Notes: generated by a model from the sequence alone, not told the origin. Shown: positions 29,301 through 37,841, counted from the first letter of the stretch. The stretch is 64,000 nt of DNA from Chitinophagaceae bacterium DXS (GCA_030345135.1 CP128386.1:3187677-3251676); one strand, 5' to 3'. Made by a program: numbers and translations.

Positions 29301-29679
29301 ATACTGCATAACCCAGTTTACGTTTGTCTTTTTTGATACCCATCGCAGTAACTACTACTTCTCCGCCTGCTTCCTGAACGCTGGCTTCAAGTGTTACCTG
29401 CATAGAAGAAGCGGCTTCAGCTTCTTTGCCAGCAAAACCAATAGCTGAAAAAACAAGAACGGAACCTTGAGGTACGTTCTTAAAAGCAAAGTTGCCATCT
29501 GCGTCGGCAGCAACGGCCTTACTTGTATTTTTTATGGAAATTGAAACTCCTGGCAGAGGATGGCCAAGATTGTCCTTCACCTGGCCTGAGACATTTATTG
29601 CCTCCTGTGCAAAGGTGAATGCGCTGAACATGCAGAGCAAAAAGCTCATGACAATGCGTGTAGCTGTCTTTCTCATCAT
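26359..29679 (-). CDS. SusC/RagA TonB-dependent outer-membrane transporter (second pair)
   Basis: 1106 residues with a signal peptide (about 1-25), a CarboxypepD_reg-like sandwich (VSGQVKDNLGHPLPGVSISI), a plug (FASALYGKAAGVKIQ, VSIQIRGINSL, QPLIVVDGVPIRNG, LKGSAASSLYGS) and a barrel ending SYGVNLRLSF. The phrase TAMGIKKDKRKLGYAVSSV is nearly the same as in the third SusC. A long leader (about 240 nt) and a terminator at 30081-30120 separate it from ROK2, so it probably has its own promoter near 29920. Confidence 0.96.
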   Translation of the reverse strand: MMRKTATRIVMSFLLCMFSAFTFAQEAINVSGQVKDNLGHPLPGVSISIKNTSKAVAADADGNFAFKNVPQGSVLVFSAIGFAGKEAEAASSMQVTLEASVQEAGGEVVVTAMGIKKDKRKLGYAVSSVSGSDIVKSAPTNFASALYGKAAGVKIQSAPGGGTSAVSIQIRGINSLFGSSQPLIVVDGVPIRNGDANTEDYWTNPRINGNGLLDINPENIADISILKGSAASSLYGSDATNGVVVITTKSGSKAKGIGVDLNLTYGLESVGVVPDVQTEYGPGYDRATNIANGADETGWFHGDFNGDGTQDVRPYFRAYGQFGPKLDGREVYWWDGQFRNYVPHSNNWKSVYRTGSNDVASLAMYNSTDKFKYRFSYTRNDYKGIQVGGKQQKNTFNLNTSYKINNKLSTDIVINYVNELVHNRPMQLGQVMGSYDGFFSPADYMDVYMNKFQTSHGYKYVKYNESYDDAEKIQFPIRAYNYMDFLWTQLKNNFDEKSNRLMSSFTLNYEIAKGLKFRGRFGNDYTGYDASTQEYATYPLAFGTSGSYKVNSNLSNIFYGDLLLTYNKSVSKDIVLNATAGYQARNERYRYNSIGTVDGLIQENWFSIAASKNPTLAVNATSQYLTKDGLFGIVGAEFKNFLFVEGSLRYERTSTLAPGNNTFVYPSVSASVELNKLLNLPSFIDYSKFRSSFGVTGNPPAAYLSNVVYMGGSINGTPSAYPNASFGNEGLQNERKHEYEFGLEMRMFKGRFGFDVGYYNATINNQITQLDIASSTGASKRIVNVGDMRNQGVEVSLNGIPVQGRNFEWRVRANAAYNKNKVIRLVDGVDQLVLANVDNGSALVVARPGSASGDIMTYKRATDANGNYIITSDGYYQIDYDKYQKVGNIQPFLVGGLGNTFNYKNWTMDFLVDFRWGGQMLSTTNLYGTGAGMYKSTLAGRDEAHGGLPYYVDANGKNVLLPSHTSAAPNGATVYHDGIILKGVTADGKANEQVLEAANYYLNSYSWGGYPGSGTSTSYESAVYDNNYIKLREITLSYTFPVKLKNAVKAQNLSLGLYGRNLFYFYKSIPNLDPEAGISTNYVKQAIDAGSTAASRSYGVNLRLSF

Positions 29680-29919
29680 AGTGTGTTTAGTTCACAAAAA
29701 GTTCCCGTATCGTAGAAATACTTTTTTTAGTCATCAATCCCCATCAGCTTTGCACAAACAAATGGGTTAATAATGCCGTTTAAGGCAATTTTTTCCTGGT
29801 TGATGTTAAATGAAAAAACATACCGGTTAGCTTCGAAACATATTTTCAGCAATCATTTTCATAAGCCCGGTTGTAAATAATAACTTAAACAAACATTAAT
29901 TTTGTATTAAATCGGGAGC

Positions 29920-29941
29920 TAAAGTAGGTAAACTTTTTAAA
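29920..29941 (-). promoter_or_regulatory. Shared ROK/SusC element, copy 2 (upstream of the second susC)
   Basis: Plus strand: TAAAGTA, five variable bases, ACTTTTTAAA, the same spacing as the copies at 24459 and 31369. On the minus strand the right part is TACTTTAG, two bases off TAnnTTTG. It lies about 240 nt before the second susC start, downstream of the ROK2 terminator. Confidence 0.45.
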
Positions 29942-30080
29942 TATTTTATGAACGAAAGTTATTTTTTATAGGAATTCTACGACTAATTAAATTATTAGAT
30001 AAAGGTGTGCAACCTTCAATCAGAAAAAGGCTTCATGGTGCACGTTAAAGAATGGCACGGGTTAAGGCAAATTCCCGGGA

Positions 30081-30120
30081 ATAAAAAAGGCCTGGCGACT
30101 ATTCACCAGGCCTTTTTTAT
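30081..30120. terminator. Bidirectional intrinsic terminator after ROK2
   Basis: Perfect 15-bp stem (30081-30095 with 30106-30120; core AAGGCCTGG / CCAGGCCTT), with A and T tracts on the two sides. It lies between the ROK2 stop (30151) and the second susC. Confidence 0.93.
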
Positions 30121-30150
30121 TTTATAAAATGTGCATCAAAACGACCGGAC

Positions 30151-31338
30151 TCAGTTCATACTTATCTTGTGTTTTGAATAATTATCCATTACAAGTGCTG
30201 CTGCACCTATCAGCTCTGCCTGATGGCCGAGCTCAGAGATTTCAATTACCGTATTATCCGCCAAACGCGGTATACAATGCTCGTTGATGGCTTGTTGAAT
30301 GGGTGCCTGCCAGATTTTTCCGGCAGCCGATCCACGTCCGCTTAAAATGATCACTTCCGGGTTTAAAATATGAATTAAAATTGCCGCACCACGACCTATA
30401 TTATATCCAGCTTCCGACAATAGTTCAATTGAAAACTTATCACCACGTTTTGCAGCCTGTATAATAGCATCCGTGGCCTGCTCGTAGTTGGAAGAGATCT
30501 CCTGAAGTGAAGAAACTTTACCCTCTTTTAAAGCAGCCTTGGCTTTCTCCGCAACCATTGCCAGTGATGATTCAGTTTCGAGACAACCTGACTTTCCGCA
30601 GCTACAAATTTTTCCGTTTGAAAAAAGTGGGATGTGGCTAAACTCACCCGCAAATCCATTATTTCCTCTGAATAATTCCGAATCCAGTACCAGGCCCAAT
30701 CCAATTCCCCAACCGATATTGATCACCATCGCATTACGACGGTTGCGTGCCGCACCAAACCGCAGTTCTGCGAGTGCTATCAGGCGACTGTCATTATCTA
30801 TCCAAACAGGTATACCGATCACATTTTCTATGTACTCGGAAATATTTTTTTGCCCGCTTTCGAGAAAAGAATAATTAAGGCCTTTCTGCATATCAACAAA
30901 ACCCGGCATACCAATGCCAACTCCAGCAATCTTTTTTGCATCAACACCCGATTCTTTTATGGCTGTTTTGATAGCTTCTGAGAGTATTTGAAGTGCTGCC
31001 GGATTGTTAGCCAATGGAAGATCAATCGTTTGCACCGACGAGATGAATGTATTCTGCATATCCATAATGGCTATGCGCGTAACAAACTGATCCATTGCCA
31101 CTGATACGATGTATAAAATATCTGGCTTTATACTATACATCAATGGTCGTCTGCCGCCGGTAGAAGGCGCCAGACCCGTTTCAACTACCGACCCTTCACT
31201 AATTAGTTCGTTCAGCATTTTAGTTGTTAAGGGTATACTTTTTTCGATCCGTTCACTCAGATCCGAACAAGAAAGAACGTTTTCAAAGTATAGTTGTCGC
31301 AGGATTTTTTTTCTGTAAAAATGTTTTTTTCCCGACAT
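30151..31338 (-). CDS. ROK family transcriptional repressor (ROK2)
   Basis: 395 residues, the same length as ROK1 and clearly its paralogue (LRQLYFENVLSCSDLSERI, LAPSTGGRRPLMY and the Cys-rich zinc block CSCGKSGCLE are shared). Winged HTH at about 1-60, then the ROK domain with GIGMPGF, IDNDSRLIALAE and the conserved His in GEFSHIPLF. Unlike ROK1 it is cut off from the following susC by a strong terminator, so it is probably made as a single-gene transcript. Its ligand is likely a sugar released from the imported glycan (inference from the family). Confidence 0.93.
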   Translation of the reverse strand: MSGKKHFYRKKILRQLYFENVLSCSDLSERIEKSIPLTTKMLNELISEGSVVETGLAPSTGGRRPLMYSIKPDILYIVSVAMDQFVTRIAIMDMQNTFISSVQTIDLPLANNPAALQILSEAIKTAIKESGVDAKKIAGVGIGMPGFVDMQKGLNYSFLESGQKNISEYIENVIGIPVWIDNDSRLIALAELRFGAARNRRNAMVINIGWGIGLGLVLDSELFRGNNGFAGEFSHIPLFSNGKICSCGKSGCLETESSLAMVAEKAKAALKEGKVSSLQEISSNYEQATDAIIQAAKRGDKFSIELLSEAGYNIGRGAAILIHILNPEVIILSGRGSAAGKIWQAPIQQAINEHCIPRLADNTVIEISELGHQAELIGAAALVMDNYSKHKISMN

Positions 31339-31368
31339 GCAATCCGCTTTAATGTGAAAATAATTATG

Positions 31369-31390
31369 TAAGATAGCATAACTTTTTAAA
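31369..31390 (-). promoter_or_regulatory. Shared ROK/SusC element, copy 3 (upstream of ROK2)
   Basis: Plus strand: TAAGATA, five variable bases, ACTTTTTAAA. On the minus strand it ends TATCTTAC, about 31 nt before the ROK2 start. Its A/T end overlaps the U-tract of the terminator of the third susD, so part of the match could come from that. Confidence 0.5.
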
Positions 31391-31444
31391 AAAATAGAAA
31401 GGTCCGGCCAACCGGATATTTAGTTCGCCGGATTTCTATTTTTT
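31389..31444 (-). terminator. Intrinsic terminator after susD (third pair)
   Basis: A two-part stem: AAAAAATAGAAA with TTTCTATTTTTT (31389-31400 with 31433-31444) outside and TCCGGC / GCCGGA (31403-31408 with 31427-31432) inside. The U-tract on the minus strand runs into the ROK2 promoter region. Confidence 0.85.
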
Positions 31445-31467
31445 ATAACCGCTGAATTGTACCACGA

Positions 31468-33045
31468 CTAATCTTCATCCCACCACACTTTGTTAGTATA
31501 TAAATCCTTCGCTTTAATATCATCCGACATACCTATCGTGTTATTAATTGTCTCGGCACTTGGATATTTGATCCGTTTCGGCACATTCGGCACAGCTCCG
31601 TTATCCGGCACGAAAGAAAAATGAGGATGATCGAATCGCCTGATATCAGCCCATGCTTCGTACATTTGAAGATGTCCAAAGTGAATCCAGCGCTGAATTC
31701 CAATTGCTTCAGCTGCTCCAACATCTAAATTGTTAAAATAATTGTCTACATAATATTGTATGGTATTAGTAACTTCCTGAGAGCTTGGCGGATCAAGATG
31801 CCCAACTACTGTTGATTCAATTTTCTCGTTTAAGTTTCTAATGTAGTAATACCATTCAATTGACAGTTTAATTCCCTTTCTAAAAGCGTCTTCGGCCCGG
31901 CTACCGGAACGCAACTCTGCTTTCAAAAAATGCACCTCCGACGCAGTAAATAAAACTGCCGGTAAAAAGTCATTATATCTGTAAGTAGCTGAGTCAACAT
32001 AAGAATAAAGGTGATCTCTCAAGGAGTCAGCTATACTACTGGTACTTGGAATTAACGGATCAATACCTGCATACTCTCCGTTGGAATTTTTTGAAAATAT
32101 TGTTTGAAGTCGTGGATCTTGAAAACTACCATGTTTTAAAATATCAAGCATTTTTTTACCTGCAGGCACTTCTGCAAACCCTCCTTTTGGGCCACCTTCA
32201 TGTTGATTTGTTATAGCCAACAAATTGGGAGCTTTTGATGAAAAGATAGCATTGTCATCATTTGATTCAATCAGCGGGTATTTCGCAGGATTATTTAGTA
32301 TCTCGTTAATTTGCTCAATAGCCTGGGAGCTCAGTTCAGTATTTTTAACCCGAACCAACCATCGTAGTCTTAGCGAGTTTATGAACTTCTGCCACTTAAG
32401 CAAATCACCCTTGTTCACAAAATCATAAGTTGTGAGAAACTTCGTTTCCGTGGCTGTCGCCGCTGTGGAAACAGCCAGCGTGTCTGCAAAATCCTTTAAA
32501 TCACTCAGCATTCGAGTGTAAATCGATTTCTGACTTTCATATTTCGGGTAAATTATTTGATTGTCGGAAGACCTGATTAAGCCTCCTTCGCTATAAGGCA
32601 CATCGCCCCACAAATCGGTAACCTTCGACATTTCATTGGCCATGACAGCCTCTCCAATTCCCATTATGTATTTATAATCTTTCTTCTCGCTATCAGGGAG
32701 TTGCTTATAAATGGCCTCCATTTGCCTGTAAAGAGGAAGGATATCGGTATAAAATTTATTCCAACGGTCATTAACATATGAGTCGGACGGTTGGTACCGG
32801 CCGGGGTCATTCGTATATCCAACCATCTGGGTGTACCTCGCCAGGGTAGTTCCGGTAAACGTGTAAAGGTCCCAATATTGCATATGATATCTTGTCATTA
32901 TAAGCATGTTCGCAAATAATGATTCAATTTTACCATTTGAATTTTTATCTGGGTCAGGGTATAACTCAGCAAATTCTGACTTTTTACAGCCCCAGATAAC
33001 AGACAATACAAGCACTAACGATATATATCTATATAGGATTTTCAT
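31468..33045 (-). CDS. SusD-like surface lipoprotein (third pair)
   Basis: Lipobox C20 in SVIWGCKK when the ATG at 33045 is used; a TTG three codons earlier is less likely. 525 residues. Shares with the second pair the blocks QYWDLYTF, TQMVGYTN and DRWNKFY, the LRLRWLVRV helix and the late QRWIHFGHLQMYEAW. Partner of the SusC encoded 24 bp upstream. Confidence 0.94.
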   Translation of the reverse strand: MKILYRYISLVLVLSVIWGCKKSEFAELYPDPDKNSNGKIESLFANMLIMTRYHMQYWDLYTFTGTTLARYTQMVGYTNDPGRYQPSDSYVNDRWNKFYTDILPLYRQMEAIYKQLPDSEKKDYKYIMGIGEAVMANEMSKVTDLWGDVPYSEGGLIRSSDNQIIYPKYESQKSIYTRMLSDLKDFADTLAVSTAATATETKFLTTYDFVNKGDLLKWQKFINSLRLRWLVRVKNTELSSQAIEQINEILNNPAKYPLIESNDDNAIFSSKAPNLLAITNQHEGGPKGGFAEVPAGKKMLDILKHGSFQDPRLQTIFSKNSNGEYAGIDPLIPSTSSIADSLRDHLYSYVDSATYRYNDFLPAVLFTASEVHFLKAELRSGSRAEDAFRKGIKLSIEWYYYIRNLNEKIESTVVGHLDPPSSQEVTNTIQYYVDNYFNNLDVGAAEAIGIQRWIHFGHLQMYEAWADIRRFDHPHFSFVPDNGAVPNVPKRIKYPSAETINNTIGMSDDIKAKDLYTNKVWWDED

Positions 33046-33069
33046 AAATAACAAATTGAGATGATTAAA

Positions 33070-36000
33070 TTAAAGCCCAACCTTAAGAGCAATGCCATAC
33101 GATCTTGTGGATGGAATGCCATATCGGTCAAGCCCCATCTCCTTCGCAGTTGTACCAACAGCAGATTCCGGATCGCTATTAGGCAAGTTTTTAAAAATAT
33201 AAAAGAGATTGCGGCCAATAAGCGATAGCATTACGGACTGCATTCCTGTTTTCTTCAAAAATACCTGGGGTATAGAATAGTTTATTGTAAGCTCTCTAAA
33301 CTTTAAATAAGAGTTATCGTAGATCGCGTTATCATAAATTCCGTAATACCAATAATTATTATTCATGTAATATTCCGCAGCACTGATTATTAAACTATTG
33401 GGCTTGCCATCATTCGTATATCCCGGAGTAATAATACCATCCTCAAAAATCTTCCCATTGTATTTTGCGTCAGCAGGCACCATGGCTCCGTCATAGGCCA
33501 CTCTGTCGCCTTTTGCTGAAACGTAGTATTTCAATCCGCCTCTGCTTGCATCTCTATACTTTAACGTTGACTTTAGCTTGCCGGCTGCTGTATTCTGATA
33601 ATTTGCCAAAGAGAACATATCACCACCAATGCGATAATCAAACATTGCATCCAATGAAAACGTACCAGCTTTTGTATTCCATAAGAGAGAACTTGCAAAC
33701 CCACCAATACCTTTTGGCGTGGTATTGCCGTGCACAGATGGCTTATCATCCTTAATGTATGTCCCCTCATCATCAACCAACCGATGTCCATTTGCATCTA
33801 ATTTATAAGAATAGGTCATGATATCACCAAATGGTCTACCTGCTTCGGCAACTATCATCAACGCATTATTATCGATATCAGCCAGCTTCAAATAGTTAAC
33901 ACCTTTTGGTAACTCTTTAATCGAATTGCGATTATATGCAAAGTTAAAGCGGACATCCCACCTCCATTTCCGTGACTGTACAGGCGTTCCGTTTAACGCA
34001 ACTTCAATCCCTGAGTTACCGATTTTTCCTAAATTAGAAAGTATTGTTTTTGCACCTGAGCTAGACGGCACGTCAAGATTAATTATCTGATCGATGATTG
34101 TATTTGAGTAATAGGTTATGTCGACACCAAATCTATTCTTGAACATTTTGGTTTCTAGTCCAAATTCAACTTCACGCTTCTTTTCCGGCCTTATCTGGTC
34201 ATTTCCATAATTTGAGGGAATACCATTAATTGCAACTCCATTAACTGTTGATTGCGAATATGCGTTATTTGCGGCGTAAATAGCTGGCTCGTTTCCCACT
34301 ACACCAAATGATCCTCTCAACTTACCATAGTTCAACCAGGATGGCAGGGTGTTTTTAAATGATTCAGTAAAAAGCCAACTAAGACTGGCTGAAGGGTAAG
34401 TAAAATTGTTGTTTTGCGGGGGAAGCGTCGACGCTTTTTCCATGCGTACCGAAACTTCGACAAACAACATATTTCTAAATGAACCGTTGACAATGCCGAA
34501 AAAACCATTTTTTAGTTTCTTTTGCCTTGTCATGCTATTTATGAGTGGATTGATAGAGTTTTTTAAACTAAACCAACCTTCCTGTACCAGTCCACCATCT
34601 GTATTGGTAGCATTCGTAGTGTATTCTTCCTGCTTCGCCAGGTAACCTGCTGTTGCTCCTAAATCAAAGTCATTTACCTTTTTTGTAAAGATGGCCATAA
34701 TGTCTCCGTAACTTATCCTTTGCCTGTTGTCTACTACCCCATAATACCCACCATTTGTAAACACTGAAGGCTGTTGATTATAATTTTTAGTTTCCGTGAA
34801 CCCGCTACTGAAGTCATTACCAATTCTGCCACGTATATTGAGAAAACTAGCAATTTTATAATTTATCGTGGCACTAGCAATCATCCTGTTGATTTTTTCT
34901 TCGTCGTTATTCACCAATTGGGTCCATAAAATATTATTCATATAATTGGTAGACGGTGTATAAAGAATGTATTCATCCGGATTTATCTTTTTATCGCTCG
35001 TATACAAATAGCCCTGCGATGTCCGGAACTTTTGTTGCATGACATCTGTTTTCTCGGCACGACTAAAACCATAAGCGTTGATGTTATTTATAAGATAGGG
35101 TCTGTTTGTCGTTATGTTATTAATATAATTAACAACTAAATTAAGCGACAGTCTATCAGAAGCCTTCAGATTGCCGTTAAAGCTAAAGTTGTTTTTCACC
35201 TGCTTACCGCCAGGCATCATACTTTTGTAGTCATTCCTATTATAGGAAAACCTAAAAGATCCTAAAGCGCCACTATTTGAAATCGAAATGTTATAATTAC
35301 TATTTCGACCGGTCCCGTAAATATCCTTTACGTTATTCGGCTGGGCATCATACTTTCTCATAATACCATCCCACCACATAACATCCCGACCGTCAAACTT
35401 GGGTCCGAAATTCCCCCAGTTACTCAAGGAAGGGCGAATATATTCCAATCCGTCACGACCGGTTATCTTCATAAAACCATCCATATCTGATCCCCTGGTC
35501 AACAGGCCGTTAACGCCCGTAAAACCATATCCTGGTCCAAACTCATTTTGAAAATCAGGTAATGCACCGACTTTTTCTATTATTTGGTTTACACCAAAAT
35601 CAACTCCCAAGCCTTTCTTCCTGTTTTTTCCCGATTTTGTTGTGATTACGACAACGCCGTTGATTGCTTCGGAACCATAAAGCGCCGAAGCCGCAGCTCC
35701 CCTTAAAATTGAAAGACTTTCAATATCATCTGGATTTAAATCAAGCAAACCATTTCCCTGAATCCTTGACTCTGACCACATATCCTTCGTATTGGCTTCG
35801 CCATTTCGAATCGGTACCCCATCCAATATATATAAGGGCTGGGTATTAAAATTCAAGGAATTTACCCCTCGAACGGTCATGCTAACCGCCCCTGTTTGCC
35901 CACCGGGTGATGATTGCACTTTCACGCCAACTGCTTTACCATACAAAGCAGATGCGATATTGGGAGTGGCAACCTGAATATCCTTTGCAGTAACTGTACT

Positions 36001-36378
36001 TACGGCATAACCCAGGGCCTTTTGTTCTTTTTTGATACCCATGGCCGTTACAACCACTTCGTCACCCGCAGTTTTTATGTCTGGCTGCAAAACGACATTT
36101 AATACAACTGAAGGTTTTCCCTCAAACGGCAGGTGACCCACCGCAGAGAAGACAAGCGTAGCATTTTTGGGCACATTTTCAATCTTGAAATTTCCGTCTG
36201 CATCTGAAGATACCCCCCTGGAAGTGCCCTTTATCACAATTGATACTCCAGGTATGGGATTACTTGAACTGTCTTTTACCGTACCGGCGACGGTAATCTT
36301 GTCCTGAGCAGCTACAAACAGACTTGTAAGGCTGAGTAGCAAGACGCATATGGAAATGCGTATCGTTGTTTTTCTCAT
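33070..36378 (-). CDS. SusC/RagA TonB-dependent outer-membrane transporter (third pair)
   Basis: 1102 residues with a signal peptide (about 1-24, ending FVAAQ), CarboxypepD_reg-like domain (VAGTVKDSSSNPIPGVSIVI), plug (ASALYGKAVGVKVQ, MTVRGVNSL, QPLYILDGVPIRNG, LRGAAASALYGS) and a barrel ending IALKVGL. The TAMGIKKEQKALGYAVSTV segment shows close kinship with the second SusC. No ROK gene precedes it; instead it is divergent from an AraC regulator (36690), with 311 bp between them. Confidence 0.96.
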   Translation of the reverse strand: MRKTTIRISICVLLLSLTSLFVAAQDKITVAGTVKDSSSNPIPGVSIVIKGTSRGVSSDADGNFKIENVPKNATLVFSAVGHLPFEGKPSVVLNVVLQPDIKTAGDEVVVTAMGIKKEQKALGYAVSTVTAKDIQVATPNIASALYGKAVGVKVQSSPGGQTGAVSMTVRGVNSLNFNTQPLYILDGVPIRNGEANTKDMWSESRIQGNGLLDLNPDDIESLSILRGAAASALYGSEAINGVVVITTKSGKNRKKGLGVDFGVNQIIEKVGALPDFQNEFGPGYGFTGVNGLLTRGSDMDGFMKITGRDGLEYIRPSLSNWGNFGPKFDGRDVMWWDGIMRKYDAQPNNVKDIYGTGRNSNYNISISNSGALGSFRFSYNRNDYKSMMPGGKQVKNNFSFNGNLKASDRLSLNLVVNYINNITTNRPYLINNINAYGFSRAEKTDVMQQKFRTSQGYLYTSDKKINPDEYILYTPSTNYMNNILWTQLVNNDEEKINRMIASATINYKIASFLNIRGRIGNDFSSGFTETKNYNQQPSVFTNGGYYGVVDNRQRISYGDIMAIFTKKVNDFDLGATAGYLAKQEEYTTNATNTDGGLVQEGWFSLKNSINPLINSMTRQKKLKNGFFGIVNGSFRNMLFVEVSVRMEKASTLPPQNNNFTYPSASLSWLFTESFKNTLPSWLNYGKLRGSFGVVGNEPAIYAANNAYSQSTVNGVAINGIPSNYGNDQIRPEKKREVEFGLETKMFKNRFGVDITYYSNTIIDQIINLDVPSSSGAKTILSNLGKIGNSGIEVALNGTPVQSRKWRWDVRFNFAYNRNSIKELPKGVNYLKLADIDNNALMIVAEAGRPFGDIMTYSYKLDANGHRLVDDEGTYIKDDKPSVHGNTTPKGIGGFASSLLWNTKAGTFSLDAMFDYRIGGDMFSLANYQNTAAGKLKSTLKYRDASRGGLKYYVSAKGDRVAYDGAMVPADAKYNGKIFEDGIITPGYTNDGKPNSLIISAAEYYMNNNYWYYGIYDNAIYDNSYLKFRELTINYSIPQVFLKKTGMQSVMLSLIGRNLFYIFKNLPNSDPESAVGTTAKEMGLDRYGIPSTRSYGIALKVGL

Positions 36379-36547
36379 TTTTTCAATGGTTTAGTTTAAA
36401 AAAAGCGGATTGATTTCATTTGATTATCTTTGGGTTAGGTCACTTGTATATATCTCAAACAGAGGACAAGGGTTCCCCTGGGATCGTTTTTTGAAGGCGG
36501 CTAAAGTAGAAGTAGCTGTTACCAAAGCCTATGATTTATGTCATTTA

Positions 36548-36569
36548 TTTAAAAAGTCATCTCATCTTA
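36548..36569 (+). promoter_or_regulatory. Shared ROK/SusC element, copy 4 (susC/araC divergent region)
   Basis: Reads TTTAAAAAGT, five variable bases, CATC, TTA on the plus strand. This is the minus-strand form of the other three copies with one change (C for T in the TA step). It lies about 170 bp before the third susC, which has no ROK gene, and about 120 bp before the araC-type gene. Confidence 0.45.
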
Positions 36570-36619
36570 TTAAAATTTCGCTTTAAAAATCCCTTAAGTT
36601 TTCACATTAAAGCTTAATA

Positions 36620-36650
36620 TTGTTATTTTAACCTTAGAAGTTTATATTTT
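36620..36650 (+). promoter_or_regulatory. Putative promoter of the araC-type gene
   Basis: TTG at 36620-36622, a 20-nt spacer, then TATATTTT at 36643-36650, one base off the Bacteroidota -7 consensus TAnnTTTG. It would give a leader of about 33 nt. Confidence 0.4.
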
Positions 36651-36689
36651 TCATCAAAGTTTTGATCATTAGACATTCTAATCGCCAGT

Positions 36690-37553
36690 ATGAAAATTCT
36701 ACAGACTGAAATAACTCCCAGGCAGAACAGTTACATATCTGTATCGGAAAGAAATGAGGCCTATTTTGAATCTCCCTTTCACTTTCATCCGGAAATTGAG
36801 CTGGTTTATATTAAAGAAAGCTTTGGTAAAAGAATTATCGGCGATAAAATAGAATCTTTTGAGGCAGGAGATCTTGTGTTGATAGGTCCTAATCTACCGC
36901 ATGTGTGGCTGAATGATGAATGCTTCTACAAAGGCGAAACAGACCACCGCGCTCAATCCATCGTTATCTACTTTAATAAAGATATTTTCGGTAAGGGCTT
37001 TTATGATCTCCGTGAAGCAGAAAAGATCAATGCATTATTTGACAGGGCGAGAAGAGGTATAAAAATAAACGGCACCACTTTTACCGAAGTGTCTACCCGG
37101 ATGGAAAAGCTGCTCACCATTACCGGCTTTGAAAGAATTATTATTCTGCTTGAGATCATGCACCTGATTTCTACATCGCAGGAAACAGAGTATATTAATA
37201 AGGAAGAGTATTCCGGCGTAATGTATAAGGCTGATGGAGACCGTTTGTCTGAAGTATTCAAATACATTACAACTAACTACAAAAATGATATATCGCTGAA
37301 AGATGTGGCAACCATGGCGAACCTTACACCGCAATCTTTCTGCAGGCTCTTTAAAAAGAGAATGAATAAAAACTTTGTTGATTACCTGCATGAAGTGCGC
37401 ATATCACATGCATGTCGCTACCTGATGGATACAGACTGGACAATCTCTGAAATAGCCTATTCGACCGGCTTTAAAACTGTTTCCAATTTCAACAAATTAT
37501 TTAAAGAAAGTACCGGCCTCTGCCCTACTGACTATAGAATGAAAATAGCGTAA
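36690..37553 (+). CDS. AraC family transcriptional regulator
   Basis: 287 residues. The N-terminal cupin sensor (about 20-110) holds FHFHPEIELVYI and GDLVLIGPNLPHVW. The C-terminal double HTH (about 195-285) holds SLKDVATMANLTPQSFCRLF and, in the second helix-turn-helix, ISEIAYSTGFKTVSNFNKLF with the family end STGLCPTDYRM. It is divergent from the third susC and upstream of the hexosaminidase, so it probably activates one or both in response to a sugar. Confidence 0.94.
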   Translation: MKILQTEITPRQNSYISVSERNEAYFESPFHFHPEIELVYIKESFGKRIIGDKIESFEAGDLVLIGPNLPHVWLNDECFYKGETDHRAQSIVIYFNKDIFGKGFYDLREAEKINALFDRARRGIKINGTTFTEVSTRMEKLLTITGFERIIILLEIMHLISTSQETEYINKEEYSGVMYKADGDRLSEVFKYITTNYKNDISLKDVATMANLTPQSFCRLFKKRMNKNFVDYLHEVRISHACRYLMDTDWTISEIAYSTGFKTVSNFNKLFKESTGLCPTDYRMKIA

Positions 37554-37625
37554 AGCTGTGAGCTATTAGCTTTGAGCTATCAGCTTTAGGAGCACTGTCA
37601 GACTTACATTTTTTTGTCGATAAAG

Positions 37626-37653
37626 AAAGCACTCTACCGTGAGTGCTTTTTTA
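37626..37653 (+). terminator. Intrinsic terminator after the araC-type gene
   Basis: Stem AAAGCACTC / GAGTGCTTT (37626-37634 with 37641-37649), followed by a T-run. Confidence 0.88.
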
Positions 37654-37794
37654 TTTGAAATTCTGAATGTTTACGAGGATAGCAGGAAATGAAGCCGACC
37701 ATCCTTTCGAGATTTGAAATGCAGTTATACGGAGGTGCACCGAGAAGTACGGAGATTCACAGAGAATTGCAAAGGCTGGTGGCATTAAATGTCA

Positions 37795-37841
37795 GAGCCC
37801 TATCTGTCCTACACTTTGAAAGTGTAGGACAGATAGGGCTC
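37795..37841. repeat. Perfect 47-bp inverted repeat (23-bp arms, one central base)
   Basis: Arms 37795-37817 and 37819-37841 are exact complements around a single G at 37818 (centre ACACTTT G AAAGTGT). It has no T-run, so it is not a classic terminator. It lies between the AraC terminator and a microrepeat block, in a stretch with no gene. Confidence 0.9.

Larger units (their letters stand above)
29680..30150. other. Gap between the second susC and ROK2
   Basis: 470 bp without a gene. It holds the long leader of the second susC, the shared element at 29920-29941 and the ROK2 terminator at 30081-30120. Confidence 0.7.
36379..36689. other. Divergent regulatory region between the third susC and the araC-type gene
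   Basis: 311 bp, A/T-rich, without a gene. It holds the inverted copy of the shared element (36548-36569) and a promoter-like pair at 36620-36650 pointing to the regulator. Confidence 0.7.

Noticed and set aside
31389-31444. Treating the A/T part of the ROK2 element as independent evidence
   Set aside because: The ACTTTTTAAA end overlaps the U-tract of the upstream terminator, so this copy counts less; the copies at 24459, 29920 and 36548 are not near a terminator U-tract.
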